Positions 1-8,230 of a DNA stretch of 11,400 bases are shown here, piece by piece. The position numbers and the translations under genes are program-made. The notes below the pieces were generated by a model, which did no database searches, had not been told where the DNA came from, and saw only the letters and a program-made list of their open reading frames with translations. Numbering within the stretch: the stretch's first letter is position 1; each line of letters begins with the position of its first letter. The stretch comes from Annulohypoxylon bovei var. microspora (Eukaryota; Ascomycota; Sordariomycetes; Xylariales; Hypoxylaceae): the NCBI GenBank assembly GCA_022836615.1, contig MU405529.1, forward strand, positions 1 through 11,400, written 5' to 3'.

Positions 1-367
1 TTAAAGAAATAATAAAATTATTTTAACACTTTAAAATAACGTTAATAATATATTAAATTATAATTAAATATCTTTTTTATTAATTAATAAAAAAACTAAA
101 TACGTTATTATTAAATTTATAATTAATACACCTTTTAACATTATTTATACGTTAAACGATTAATTATATATTTTTAAAATAAATAATAATATTAATGGTA
201 ATTAAATATATTACCGGTTAAATAAAAGTTAAAATAATACCATTAATAAAATTCGTTAATTATATCCCATTATTTATAAAAATTAAAAAAACGTTTAATT
301 ATTTATAAGAATAAATATTTAATAACGTTTAAAATTTCGTTAATTATAAAATTATGAATTAAATTTA
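1..367. other. Unassigned AT-rich DNA left of segment A
   Basis: No gene or repeat partner was recognised here. It has the same composition as the rest of the block, with CpG (acgtt, cgttaa) as the main source of G+C. The only structure seen is the inverted repeat at 190-248. It could be the continuation of a larger degraded transposon that extends left of the window. Confidence 0.5.
190..248. repeat. Inverted repeat, 11-bp perfect arms
   Basis: The arms are tattaatggta (190-200) and taccattaata (238-248), separated by 37 bases that contain ttaccggtta. It may be the ends of a tiny foldback remnant. A chance origin is possible in such low-complexity DNA, although the arms include a GG/CC pair. 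Confidence 0.4.
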
Positions 368-1327
368 ATAACATAATTCCATTATAAAACCAATTACTTT
401 TTTACGCTTTAAAAATAATAATAAAATAAAAAAAGTTAATGGTAACTTAAAAAAAATTATATTTTAAAACTATTAAACGAATTTTATAATTACGAACTTA
501 TTTAATTTATTTTAATAAACTTTAACCATTTATAACCATATTATTAAATTTAATAATTATAATAATTTCTTTTTAATGTTTAATATATAACCTTTTTAAG
601 ATTAACCATTTATTAAATACGTTAAATATATTCATAAACTAATTAAAGAAAAAAAAACCGTAATTTAAAAGCAATTAATAATATAACACAAGGTTTTTAT
701 AACTTATAATTATTATAATAATATAAAAACATTTTAAAAACAAGTAAAAACGTATTTATAAAAAAAAAAGTTTAATATATATTTACGTTTTTAAAGATTA
801 AATATTAAAAATATAATAATAAATAAATAAATATAAATTATATTATAATAATTTATAAAAAATTTACCGTTATTATTAAAGTAATACTTATTAATTACGT
901 AACTTAAAAAAGTTAATATTTTTTAATAAATATAATAATAATAATTTATTTCCGGCGTACGTAAATAATAACCATTTTATATAAAACTTATAATATATAA
1001 ATAAATAAATATTTAAATAAAACCCGTAATAATTATAAAAAAAATTACGTTTATAATAATTATAAATAATTATAATAAAAGAAGAAAATAATATAAATCT
1101 TTAATTTAAAAATTTTTATAATAACATTTAAATCATTTATAATAATAAACATTAATTATTAAAATAACCTTAAATTACATATAAATTTAATTAATTATAA
1201 AACTTAAATTAATTAATAATTTACATATAAATTTACCTTTATTAATATAAAATAACATTTATTATATATAAATAATATTTAATATAATTAAAAGGTTTAA
1301 ACGCATATAATAAAAGTTATATTTAAT
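368..1327 (+). mobile_element. Segment A copy 1, probable degraded TIR element
   Basis: About 950 bp that reappears in reverse complement at about 8300-9258. The match is clear over its length: for example 404-426 (ctttaaaaataataataaaa and flanks) equals the reverse complement of about 9200-9222, and the stretch 941-960 with ttatttccggcgtacg pairs with 8670-8690 (atatatgccggggata, reverse strand). Most differences are transitions. The two ends are imperfect inverted repeats of each other: left caattacttttttacgcttt, right read inward from the other strand aacttttattatatgcgttt. This suggests a terminal-inverted-repeat transposon, possibly non-autonomous. No transposase remnant was recognised. 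CA dinucleotides outnumber TG on this strand. Both boundaries are estimates. Confidence 0.55.
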
Positions 1328-1391
1328 TAAATTTAAAATTTTTAAGGTTTTTTTTTTCTTTTATTTAATATGGCTTTTCATAATGTTTAAG

Positions 1392-1424
1392 AAAACGCGA
1401 CCTTTGCAAGCTCCGGGGCGTTTT
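1392..1424. repeat. GC-richer hairpin core of segment B, copy 1
   Basis: The arms aaaacgc (1392-1398) and gcgtttt (1418-1424) enclose a 19-base loop with cctttgcaag and ctccgggg. It is the most GC-rich spot before 11307. The same arms and loop length recur at 9317-9349. C and G survive here largely outside CpA/TpG context, so incomplete RIP may explain the conservation rather than function. Confidence 0.6.
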
Positions 1425-1499
1425 TGCTTTCTTAAAGTTATAAAAACCAAGAAAAAGAAAAAAAAGACTTTAAAAATTTTTCTTCGGAAAAAGTTGTTT

Positions 1500-1590
1500 A
1501 TTAATTGGGAAAAGGTTTAAGAAAAGGGGTGGAAAATAAGGTAAAAAAAAGGTGGGAAAAGGGGGTAATAAAATAAAAAAAAAAAAAAAC
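1500..1590 (+). repeat. Purine-rich tract in segment B, copy 1
   Basis: An almost pure G/A run on the plus strand (blocks such as aagaaaaggggtggaaaa and aaggtgggaaaagggggt) ending in an A-run. The counterpart is 9430-9520. Gs survive here because they are preceded by A or G rather than T, and so are not the partner of a CpA. It resembles a polypurine tract, but no LTR is seen next to it. Confidence 0.55.
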
Positions 1591-1611
1591 TTTATTCGGA
1601 AAATATTATCA

Positions 1612-1805
1612 TTTATTTAATTAATTGATTTATTTATTAATTGAAATTTTAATTAAAAAGCTGGTTTAAAAAATAATTAAAAAATTAATTAATTTATTAA
1701 TTAATTAATTAATTAATTAAAACCTTAATTTAAAAGTTAATTAATTTAATAATTAATTAAATAATTTTAATTTATTTATTAATTTACTTATTAATTAAAT
1801 AACGG
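1612..1805. repeat. TTAATTAA low-complexity run
   Basis: A dense array of ttaa, ttaatt and ttta words, including an uninterrupted (ttaa)n stretch near 1697-1720. A similar run occurs at the same place in segment B copy 2 (about 9535-9735). It is likely a simple repeat amplified or homogenised by RIP. No gene is present. Confidence 0.65.
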
Positions 1806-1879
1806 GTTAAATAATTTATTAACTTTTTAATAAAAAAAACACATTTTTATATAAAAGGCTTTTACCGCTTTTTAAACCT

Positions 1880-1960
1880 TTAAATTTTAATTTTAATTTT
1901 AACTTTACTTTTAATTTTAATTTTAATTTTATTTTTAATTTTAATTTTAATTATTAACTT
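1880..1960 (+). repeat. TTTTAA hexamer tract in segment B, copy 1
   Basis: About a dozen units of ttttaa with occasional C (ttttaac, ttactttt) and one pentamer slip. The matching tract in copy 2 lies at about 9797-9865. It is a simple-sequence repeat and has no coding sense. Confidence 0.65.
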
Positions 1961-2287
1961 TACATAAGCTTAAAGCTTTATATAATTTTAAAAACTTATA
2001 TAATTTTAAAAATTTAATTTTTAATTTAAATTAATTCGTTTTTATATAATTAAATAAAATAAATAATTAATTAACTTTTAAGAAAATAACCTTTACACAC
2101 GAAAAGTAATAATTTAAAAATAATTTAACACGTAATTTAAAAAATAATTAATTAAAAAAATGATTTAAAAGGTTATTAAATGCGTGGGTAATTAAAAAAT
2201 GGGTTTAAAAAAATGTATTTAATTAAAAAAATAAATGAATTTAATTAATTAAAAACGTTTTATTAATGTTAATTAAATTCGAAAAAG

Positions 2288-2365
2288 CTTATTAATTTCT
2301 TATTAATTATTTATTAATTACTTATTAATTACTTATTAATTACCTTATTAATTATTTATTAATTT
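2288..2365 (+). repeat. 11-bp tandem repeat, seven units
   Basis: Seven consecutive units of about 11 bp with consensus YTTATTAATTA, where the first base varies C/T; the sixth unit has one extra C. In segment B copy 2 the corresponding place (10179-10224) is an irregular ttattaatt run interrupted by the foldback element at 10225. Confidence 0.75.
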
Positions 2366-2565
2366 GTTAATAATATATAATTAATTATTTAAAAGTTTAA
2401 GCGTAATAATGTTTTCCGGACGGATAAAAATTTAAATTTTTTAAATTTAAATAAAAATAAATTAAACGTTTTTAATTTTAATAATATAATAAATTATAAA
2501 TAAAACGTTATTAATTTAATTACCGTTATTTTAAATATAATAAATTTTAATTTAAACGTTATTAA

Positions 2566-2784
2566 TTATAACGTAAATATAATAAATGGTTTTAATAATT
2601 ATAATAATTATAATATTTATAATATAAATATAATAATTTATAATTTAAATATAATAAATTATAATATAAGTATAATAAATTATAATATAAATATAATAAA
2701 TTATAATATAAATATAATAAATTATAATATAAATATAATAAATAATAACGTGGGTATAATAAATTATAACGTAAATATAATAAA
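2566..2784 (+). repeat. 21-bp minisatellite
   Basis: Seven head-to-tail units of exactly 21 bp at 2638-2784 (starts 2638, 2659, 2680, 2701, 2722, 2743, 2764), with consensus ttataatataa then atataataaa. One isolated unit lies at 2566-2586 and a partial unit follows 2785. Units vary at RIP-type positions: unit six reads aacgtgggtataat where others read aatataaatataat, pointing to a richer ancestral unit. The length is a multiple of three, so a degraded coding repeat is possible but unproven. Confidence 0.85.
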
Positions 2785-2802
2785 TTATAATATAATTAAA
2801 AG

Positions 2803-2983
2803 TAATAAATCATGTAATATTTATATGTAATATTATGTAATATATTATAATTTTATAATTATATAAACGTATAAATTATTAATTTTTAAATTTATATTAA
2901 ACGTAATTTTATATAATATAAATTATATAAAATTATATAAAGTTATAAAACGTTTTTTAATTAATAAAACCTTTTTATTATTA
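2803..2983 (+). repeat. Repeat R, unoccupied copy
   Basis: About 180 bp whose left part (2803-2875) aligns without gaps to 4003-4074, and whose right part (2862-2983) aligns to 6452-6573. In this copy the halves are contiguous through tataaacgtataaa (2862-2875). In the other copy they are separated by the DE insertion and by tataaatatataaa at both edges. It thus represents the pre-insertion site. In the left part nearly all differences are transitions: this copy has T where the other has C, and G where the other has A. What R belongs to is unknown. Confidence 0.78.
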
Positions 2984-3056
2984 ATATATTTTTTTAACGT
3001 TAATGTTATTTAAAAATGTTAATTTTTAATTTTATTATCGCTTTTTATAACCTTAT

Positions 3057-3094
3057 TTCGGTTTTTTTTAATTTTAATTCGGTTTTTTAACCTT
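3057..3094 (+). repeat. Short 21-bp tandem duplication
   Basis: The word ttcggtttttt starts at 3057 and again at 3078, with related T-rich sequence following each. Two units only. It may be chance slippage. Confidence 0.4.
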
Positions 3095-3610
3095 TTTAAT
3101 TTATTTTAATTTTATTATTAACTTTTTTAACTTTTAATTATTATTATATACATTATAAAAATTTCATTATTATTTATATTTATATTTTTTAAAGGTTTAA
3201 TTAATTAATTATCGTAATAAACCATAATATATTTTAATTTATTTAATATTTTTATATATAATTTTACAAATAAATAATTAATTTTATGGTTTTATTATTT
3301 ATTTTAATAATGTTTTTTAAATTTAATAACGTTTTTTAAGTTTTAACATTTTTTATATTTAAAAAAACATTCGTATTATTTTAAATTTATTTTTTAATTC
3401 ATTAATTTTATAAGTTTTATTAATTTTATTATTATTATTACGGTAATTTCGGTGAATATATTTAAGCTTCCCGCATTTTTAATATTTTTTACCATTTTAA
3501 TTTATAATATAATTATCGTTTTTATTAATTATTTTATTAATTATTTTATTAATATAATTATATAACTTTAATAAAATACATTATCGAATAATCCATTTTT
3601 TAACATTATA

Positions 3611-3727
3611 AATAAAACGTATTTACATTTATATATTTGTGGTTTTATTTTCAAAGCCGCGAATAAAACATGTTCGAATTTATATATTTAAAATTTTATT
3701 TTTTAAGCTTATTAAATAAAGCTTTTT
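3611..3727 (+). repeat. 51-bp tandem repeat, just over two units
   Basis: The word atttatatattt starts at 3627 and 3678, exactly 51 bp apart. Both are followed by a related tail (ggttttattttcaaagc against aattttattttttaagc), and aataaaac precedes each. The differences mix transitions with a few other changes. The first unit keeps gtgg and gccgcg, so it is less mutated. Confidence 0.6.
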
Positions 3728-3732
3728 AAGTA

Positions 3733-3791
3733 ATTTTCACTTGAATTATTCCCATCGTAAATTCGTATCGTTCGTCGATAAAAGTGAAAAT
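3733..3791. repeat. Hairpin with CpG-rich loop
   Basis: The perfect 10-bp arms attttcactt (3733-3742) and aagtgaaaat (3782-3791) enclose 39 bases. TCG words repeat in and just after the loop (3755-3808: atcgta, ttcgta, atcgtt, ttcgtcgat, gtcgta, atcgtt), an unusually dense CpG cluster for this block. Confidence 0.5.
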
Positions 3792-4002
3792 AATAATGTC
3801 GTATCGTTAAAAGTTTTAATTTATTTTTTTTATTTAATCGTTAATTTTTTCAAAGTTTTTTTTAATTTATTTTAAACTTATAACGAGGTAATATTTTTAA
3901 ATCCCGATGTTATTAATTTTTTTTTTTAAATTAAAAGGTTTAAAAACGTGATTTAATTTTTCGAATAAATATTTAAAATAAAAGAAATATTACCATGGAA
4001 AT

Positions 4003-4074
4003 AATAAATTACATAACATTTACATATAATACCATATAATATATTATAATTTTATAATTATATAAATATATAAA
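4003..4074 (+). repeat. Repeat R, left half of the occupied copy
   Basis: Aligns without gaps to 2803-2875. In the 31-base comparison starting at 4010, nine differences are all transitions. Eight are of one sense: C or A here against T or G there. The half ends with tataaatatataaa (4061-4074), which recurs at 6452-6465 after the inserted DE elements. Confidence 0.75.
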
Positions 4075-4867
4075 AATCACCATTAATTTTAATAAGTTTT
4101 TAAATATATATTTTAATAAAACCAAACCTTATAACCTTGTAATAATAAGAAAGCATTTAAATAATAATATCATTTAAACGTAAACCAAGTTTAAATCTTT
4201 TAAAAGGTTAAGCATTTTAAAAAGGTTATTACTTTTAAAATTATTAAAATTACCACCACCACACTTTTAAAAATTCGAAAATAAATTATTAATAATTAAA
4301 TAATAATAAAAGGATTATACCACCTTAATAAATCACATTAATAACACAAAAGGTATATTTTTTACCTTATATCCACTTTTTTTAAAAATAATAACTTAAT
4401 AATACATAAATAAAACCGTAACATAACGCAAATAATTTAATATTATAAATAACATTTAATTTAATTTAAGATAAATTATATAATAAAAACCCTTTAATTT
4501 AATTAAAAGCAAAAGATAACTTCCTTAAATTACAACCTTAAGTATTATATAATAAAGTATAATTAAAGAAAAATTTAAAAAAGGAAAAAAAAAAAAAGTT
4601 ATAATTATAATATAAAAAATTAAGATTAATTATAAAAAAATAAAAGGTTTTTCATTTCGATTACCATAAGATTTTCCTTTTATTTTTTAATAAAATAAAT
4701 ATGTAAACTTATTTATAATAAAAGAAATATAATGTATAATTAATAAAACGCCGCTTTAATTATACGAACATTTATTTATAATAACTTCGTATACCATGTA
4801 ATTAAACATAATTACGTATTTAAATAAATCGGTGTAAAATAAATAATAATAATAATAAATATATAAA
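4075..4867 (+). mobile_element. DE element copy 1, AAT-tailed, possible 5'-truncated non-LTR/SINE-like copy
   Basis: About 790 bp, repeated in the same orientation at 4950-5365 plus 6079-6451. Landmarks are the accaccacc motif (4251-4260), ctttaatttaattaaaag (about 4492-4509), the A-rich run near 4585, and the tail of aat units at 4841-4858. It begins right after tataaatatataaa and its tail is followed by taaatatataaa (4856-4867), which looks like a target-site duplication of 12-14 bp. A simple-sequence 3' tail with a long target duplication is typical of non-LTR retrotransposons and SINEs. No reverse transcriptase remnant or pol III box was recognised. CA is kept while TG is almost absent (about 25 to 1 in 4021-4560 by hand count). 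The alternative is an LTR-like direct repeat. Confidence 0.5.
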
Positions 4868-4949
4868 TGATTTAACGTAATAATTACGTGTTTGGTCCGC
4901 TTTTATTACGATGGTTTTCCGTAATAAAAAAAAAAAGTTTAAATCTTTT
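4868..4949 (+). repeat. Spacer between DE copies, with two hairpins
   Basis: 82 bp absent from the start of DE copy 1. It may be extra 5' sequence of copy 2 or leftover flank. It contains acgtaat/attacgt (4875-4889, one-base loop) and a perfect stem ttttattacg (4901-4910) / cgtaataaaa (4920-4929) with a 9-base loop. It keeps ttggtccgc, so it is somewhat less mutated than its surroundings. Confidence 0.5.
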
Positions 4950-5365
4950 AATTATTATTAATTTTAACGGGTTTTTAAATACACATTTTAATAAAATTAA
5001 ACCTTATAATTTTATAATAATAAAAAAGCGTTTAAATAATGATATTATTTAAACGTAAATTAAATTTAAATTTTTCGAAAAGTTAAGCATTTTAAAAAAA
5101 TTATTACCTTTAAAATTATTAAAATTACCACCACCGCATTTTCAACGATTTAAAAATAAACCGTTAACGATTTAAATAATAATAAAAAAACTATTTTATT
5201 TTAATAAACCACGTTAATAAAATAAAAAATATACCGTTACTTTATATCCATTTTTTTAAAAAATAACGATTTAATAATATATAAATAAAACCGTAACGTA
5301 ACGTAAATAATTTAATATCGTAAATAATATTTAATTTACTTTAAAATAAATTACATAATATAAAA
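4950..5365 (+). mobile_element. DE element copy 2, left part
   Basis: Aligns to 4075 to about 4487 along its length (aattattattaatttt against aatcaccattaatttt; accaccgcat against accaccacac; aaccgtaacgtaacgtaa against aaccgtaacataacgcaa). Differences are mainly transitions. The copy is cut by the foldback element starting at 5366; the remaining part resumes at 6079. The last eight bases, atataaaa, are the target duplication of that insertion. Confidence 0.75.
5358..5365 (+). repeat. 8-bp target-site duplication, left, foldback copy 1
   Basis: atataaaa, identical to 6071-6078 on the other side of the foldback element. Removing the element and one duplicate restores a sequence matching the uninterrupted DE copy at about 4471-4495, apart from a 2-bp length difference. 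Confidence 0.7.
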
Positions 5366-6070
5366 AAACAATGTTAAATCCGTTGTATAAATGTCGTGGG
5401 TTTCGTCCGTTATATAAAAGATGTTAAAAAATACTTGAAATTATATATAAATTATAATATAATTAAAAGTATTAATAACTTATGAAAATTCAATTAATTT
5501 AATTTATTTTTCTTTTATTTATACTTATATACTTTTTTTTTTCCTTTTTTTCCCATTTTAATTTTTTTTTAAATTTTTTATAATTATATAATTAAATAAA
5601 TCTTATAAAATGCTTTTAAATAAACTTAATTACATTTTATAGTAATTATTATATAAATGGTAAATTAAATTAAAAAATAATTATATATAAAATAAAAAAG
5701 TTTATGCGAAAAGTATTATAAGGATTATTAAAGTAAAACTTTTTATTAACATTTAATTTTAAATTTAATTTATTATTTATATAAAAATTTATAATGAATG
5801 CATTTAAAGTTAATTAAAAGCGCTTTTTAAAATTTATTTAAATTTATAATTATAAAAAATTTAATAAAAGATTAAAGTGGGAAAAATGGGAGAAAAAAAA
5901 GGTATATAAATGGATATAAATGCGTAAATTTTTTTAAGTTTAATTAAAAGTATAATTATTAATATATACGTTTATATAAAAATTTATATGCGGGGAAAAA
6001 TACTTTTTAATACCACTTTTATATAATAAACGAAATTAACGATATATATATAATGGATTTAACATTATTT
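5366..6070 (+). mobile_element. Foldback MITE-like DNA element, copy 1 (705 bp)
   Basis: The ends are inverted repeats of at least 50 bp: left aaacaatgttaaatccgttg and on, right read on the other strand aaataatgttaaatccatta and on, both continuing to tttcgt and ttatataaaag. Complementarity reappears inside (5551-5620 against about 5817-5884, with tcccattttaat and attaaagtggga), so most of the element can fold on itself. It is flanked by exact 8-bp repeats. Long inverted ends with 8-bp duplication suggest a non-autonomous hAT or Mutator-like relative; the class is inferred. No transposase is present. It interrupts DE copy 2, so it is younger than DE. A second copy lies inverted at 6915-7630. 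Confidence 0.82.
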
Positions 6071-6078
6071 ATATAAAA
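6071..6078 (+). repeat. 8-bp target-site duplication, right, foldback copy 1
   Basis: atataaaa, the partner of 5358-5365. Low complexity makes a chance match possible, but the other two elements also have exact 8-bp repeats at the matching offset from their ends. Confidence 0.7.
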
Positions 6079-6451
6079 ACCTTTTAATTTAATTAAAAAT
6101 AAAAAATAACTTTTTTAAAATTATAACCCCGAATATTATATAATAAAATATAATCGAAAAAAAACTTAAAGAAAAAAAAAGAAAAAATTATAATTATAAT
6201 ATAAAAAACCAAGATTAATTATAAAAAAATAAAAGGTTTTTTATTTTAATTATTATAAAGTTTTCTTTTTATTTTTTAATAAAATAAATATATAAATTTA
6301 TTTATAATAAAAGAAATATAACGTATAATTAATAAAATGTTATTTTAATTATACGAATATTTACCCGTGGTAATTCCATATATTATATAATTAAAAAATA
6401 ATTATATATTTAAATAAATCGATATAAAATAAATAATAATAATAATAATAA
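6079..6451 (+). mobile_element. DE element copy 2, right part with AAT tail
   Basis: Continues DE after the foldback insertion: accttttaatttaattaaaa here against accctttaatttaattaaaa at 4489. It also shares ttataattataatataaaaa, aagattaattataaaaaaat, and the tail of aat units (6432-6450, longer than in copy 1). It is followed by tataaatatataaa (6452-6465), the same word that precedes copy 1. C is mostly replaced by T compared with copy 1 (ttttatttt against tttcatttcg). Confidence 0.72.
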
Positions 6452-6573
6452 TATAAATATATAAATTATTAATTTTTAAATTTATATTAAACGTAATTTT
6501 ATATAATATAAATTATATAAAGCCACATAAAATTATAAAACGCTTTTTAATTAATAAAACTTTTTTATTATTA
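6452..6573 (+). repeat. Repeat R, right half of the occupied copy
   Basis: Matches 2862-2983 over its length (ttattaatttttaaattta, then attaaacgtaattttatata, then aaaacg and ttttttaattaataaaac). One difference is agccacataaa against aattatataaa. It shows that the DE elements sit inside a copy of R. Confidence 0.78.
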
Positions 6574-6906
6574 ATAATAATAAAAATTTATAATTTAAAT
6601 AAATTTAATTATAATATGGTAAATAATTATAATTTAATTATAAAATAAATGAAATTAATAATAATAAATTAAATAATAATTAAACTTATAATAAATTTTA
6701 AAATGGTTTTTTTAATTTTACAAATGATTTAATTTTTAAAAGTAATGAATTTTTATGTAAATTAATTTATAAATTTTTATGTTTTATATTTTTATTATTA
6801 TTAAAAGTTTAAAAACCGATGAAATTTTTTTTATTTTAATAATATAAAAAATATATAAAATTTCGTTTCGGATTATATTTTAAATAATAAAAATTAAAGG
6901 TTTAAT
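6574..6906. other. Unassigned AT-rich DNA
   Basis: 333 bp between R and foldback copy 2. No repeat partner or gene was recognised. Several TG words are kept on this strand (aaatgattt, taatgaat, ttatgtaa, ttatgttt) while CA is nearly absent, the reverse of 4021-4560. Confidence 0.4.
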
Positions 6907-6914
6907 ATTAATAA
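6907..6914 (+). repeat. 8-bp target-site duplication, left, foldback copy 2
   Basis: attaataa, identical to 7631-7638. It directly precedes the element end aaacaatgtt. Confidence 0.65.
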
Positions 6915-7630
6915 AAACAATGTTAAATTTATTATATAAATGTTATAAGTTTCGTCCGTTATATAAAACTTAACATTATTAGTATTTTTTTTGCTATATA
7001 AATCCTTATATAAACGTAGGTATTTTTAATGCTTATTTTCGCGTATTTTTAATTAAACTTAAAAAAATCCACGCGTTTATATTTATTTACATATCTCCCA
7101 TTTCTTTTATTTCTTTTATTTTAATTTTTTATTAAATTTCTTATAATTATATAATTAAATATAACCTTTAAATTACTTTCGAATAATTTAAGTTACATCC
7201 TTTTAAAATTATTATATAAATGGTAAATCGAATTAAAAGTTAATGTATTTAAAAGCTTTTACTTTAATGGTCCTTATAATACTTTTTACGTAAACCTTTT
7301 TTTTTTATATGTGATTATTTTTTATTTTAATTTATTAATTATATAACATTTTATAAAGGATGTAATCGATATTAATTAAACGCATTTTTCGAGATTTATT
7401 TAATTATGTAATTATAAAAAATTTAATAAAAGATTAAAATGGGAAATATAAGAAGAAAAAAAAGGTGTATAAATGGGTGTAAAGGAAAAGTAAGTTAAAT
7501 TAATTGAATTTTATTAAGAACTGGTACTTTTAATTATATAACGATTTATATAGGATTTGAAATACCTTTCGATATTTTTCATATAATAAATAAAACCCAC
7601 GACATCTATATAACGGATTTAACATTGCTT
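6915..7630 (-). mobile_element. Foldback MITE-like DNA element, copy 2 (716 bp, inverted)
   Basis: Same family as 5366-6070 but in opposite orientation: its reverse complement aligns end to end with copy 1 (aaggtttacg, aaaagtattataagga, and cattaaagtaaaa near the middle; caattaattta; ttttttaagtttaattaaaa). The right end, read inward, is aagcaatgttaaatccgtta followed by tatagatgtcgtgggttt, the best-preserved terminus. The left end is more mutated (aaacaatgttaaatttatta). It is flanked by exact 8-bp attaataa repeats. Internal complementary arms lie near 7098-7160 and 7390-7443. No coding capacity. Confidence 0.82.
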
Positions 7631-7638
7631 ATTAATAA
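7631..7638 (+). repeat. 8-bp target-site duplication, right, foldback copy 2
   Basis: attaataa, the partner of 6907-6914. It directly follows the element end aacattgctt. Confidence 0.65.
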
Positions 7639-8230
7639 ATATAAATATAATTTATTAAATTTATTTCGAAATTTAAAAATATTTATAATTTATTTAAAGT
7701 TATATATTATTATTAATTAAAAAAAGTTTCGTATAATTTAAATAATTATTAATAATATTACGATTATAATTTCGGATATTTTTAAAAAATTAATGTAAAA
7801 TTCGAATAAATAAATTTTTTATAATTTAATATACATCGAATTATTATAAAAATTTTATAATATAATAAAAAAATAATAATTTATATTATTTTTTAAAATT
7901 ATAAAAATAACGATATATATTTAAACGAAAATAAATTATAAAAATTATAAAAAATTATAAAAAATATATAATGAAAAAATAAATTAATTAAAATTTAACG
8001 AAAATAAATTAATGTTTAAATAATTAAACTTAAATTAAGTTTTATTAAAAAATAATAATAATTAAATATAATAAATATATAAGTTATAATACGTATATTT
8101 TTCGTTTATATGTTTTTTTATAATAAATTTTTAATTAATTTCGAATGGTTTTATATTTTAAATTAAATTTAAATAATAAACGAAAATTTAATCTTTTTTT
8201 TATATCGTTAATATAAAAAAGCAAAAAGTT
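7639..8230. other. Unassigned strongly mutated AT-rich DNA
   Basis: Nearly every C is in CpG here (for example 7741-7860), so RIP appears close to saturation. Short local repeats are seen (aaattataaa units at 7936-7962; cgaaaataaatta at 7926 and 8000). No gene or partner copy was recognised. It may be continuous with 6574-6906 before foldback copy 2 inserted. Confidence 0.4.

Larger units (their letters stand above)
1328..2480 (+). repeat. Segment B copy 1, long direct repeat
   Basis: This segment is directly repeated at 9259-10224 and 10937 to about 11060, where the second copy is split by a foldback element. Shared landmarks in order are: the junction aaatttttaagg, a GC-richer hairpin core (1392-1424), a purine-rich tract (1500-1590), TTAATTAA runs, a TTTTAA tract, and aaaagtttaa followed by taataatgtttt near 2390-2414. 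The copies differ largely by transitions; copy 1 is less mutated in its first 220 bp, keeping tgcaag, tggctttt and aaccaag where copy 2 has tataag, taactttt and gattaaa. It is probably part of a transposon, but its class is not recognisable. The right end is uncertain because homology fades after about 2420. Confidence 0.75.
2990..3990. other. Pyrimidine-rich unassigned stretch
   Basis: About 1 kb with no repeat partner found in the window. The plus strand is T-rich (many tttt runs), so the minus strand is purine-rich, as coding strands often are. Minus-strand frames are full of TAA. A RIP-destroyed gene or transposon ORF is possible but nothing recognisable remains. It holds the repeats at 3057-3094 and 3611-3727 and the hairpin at 3733-3791. 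It is less completely mutated than its surroundings near 3460-3480 (aagcttcccgcatt) and 3640-3680 (gtggttttattttcaaagcc). Confidence 0.4.

Noticed and set aside
1612..1805. Possible small ORFs in the TTAATTAA runs
   Set aside because: TAA occurs every few bases in all frames, and the composition is simple sequence.
2638..2784. CRISPR array
   Set aside because: The 21-bp units are contiguous, without unique spacers, in a eukaryotic-looking context.
4075..6451. LTR retrotransposon with DE copies as the two LTRs
   Set aside because: Only 82 bp separates the copies, no TG...CA ends, primer-binding site or polypurine tract was seen, the flanking duplicate is 12-14 bp rather than 4-6 bp, and the copies end in AAT-unit tails.
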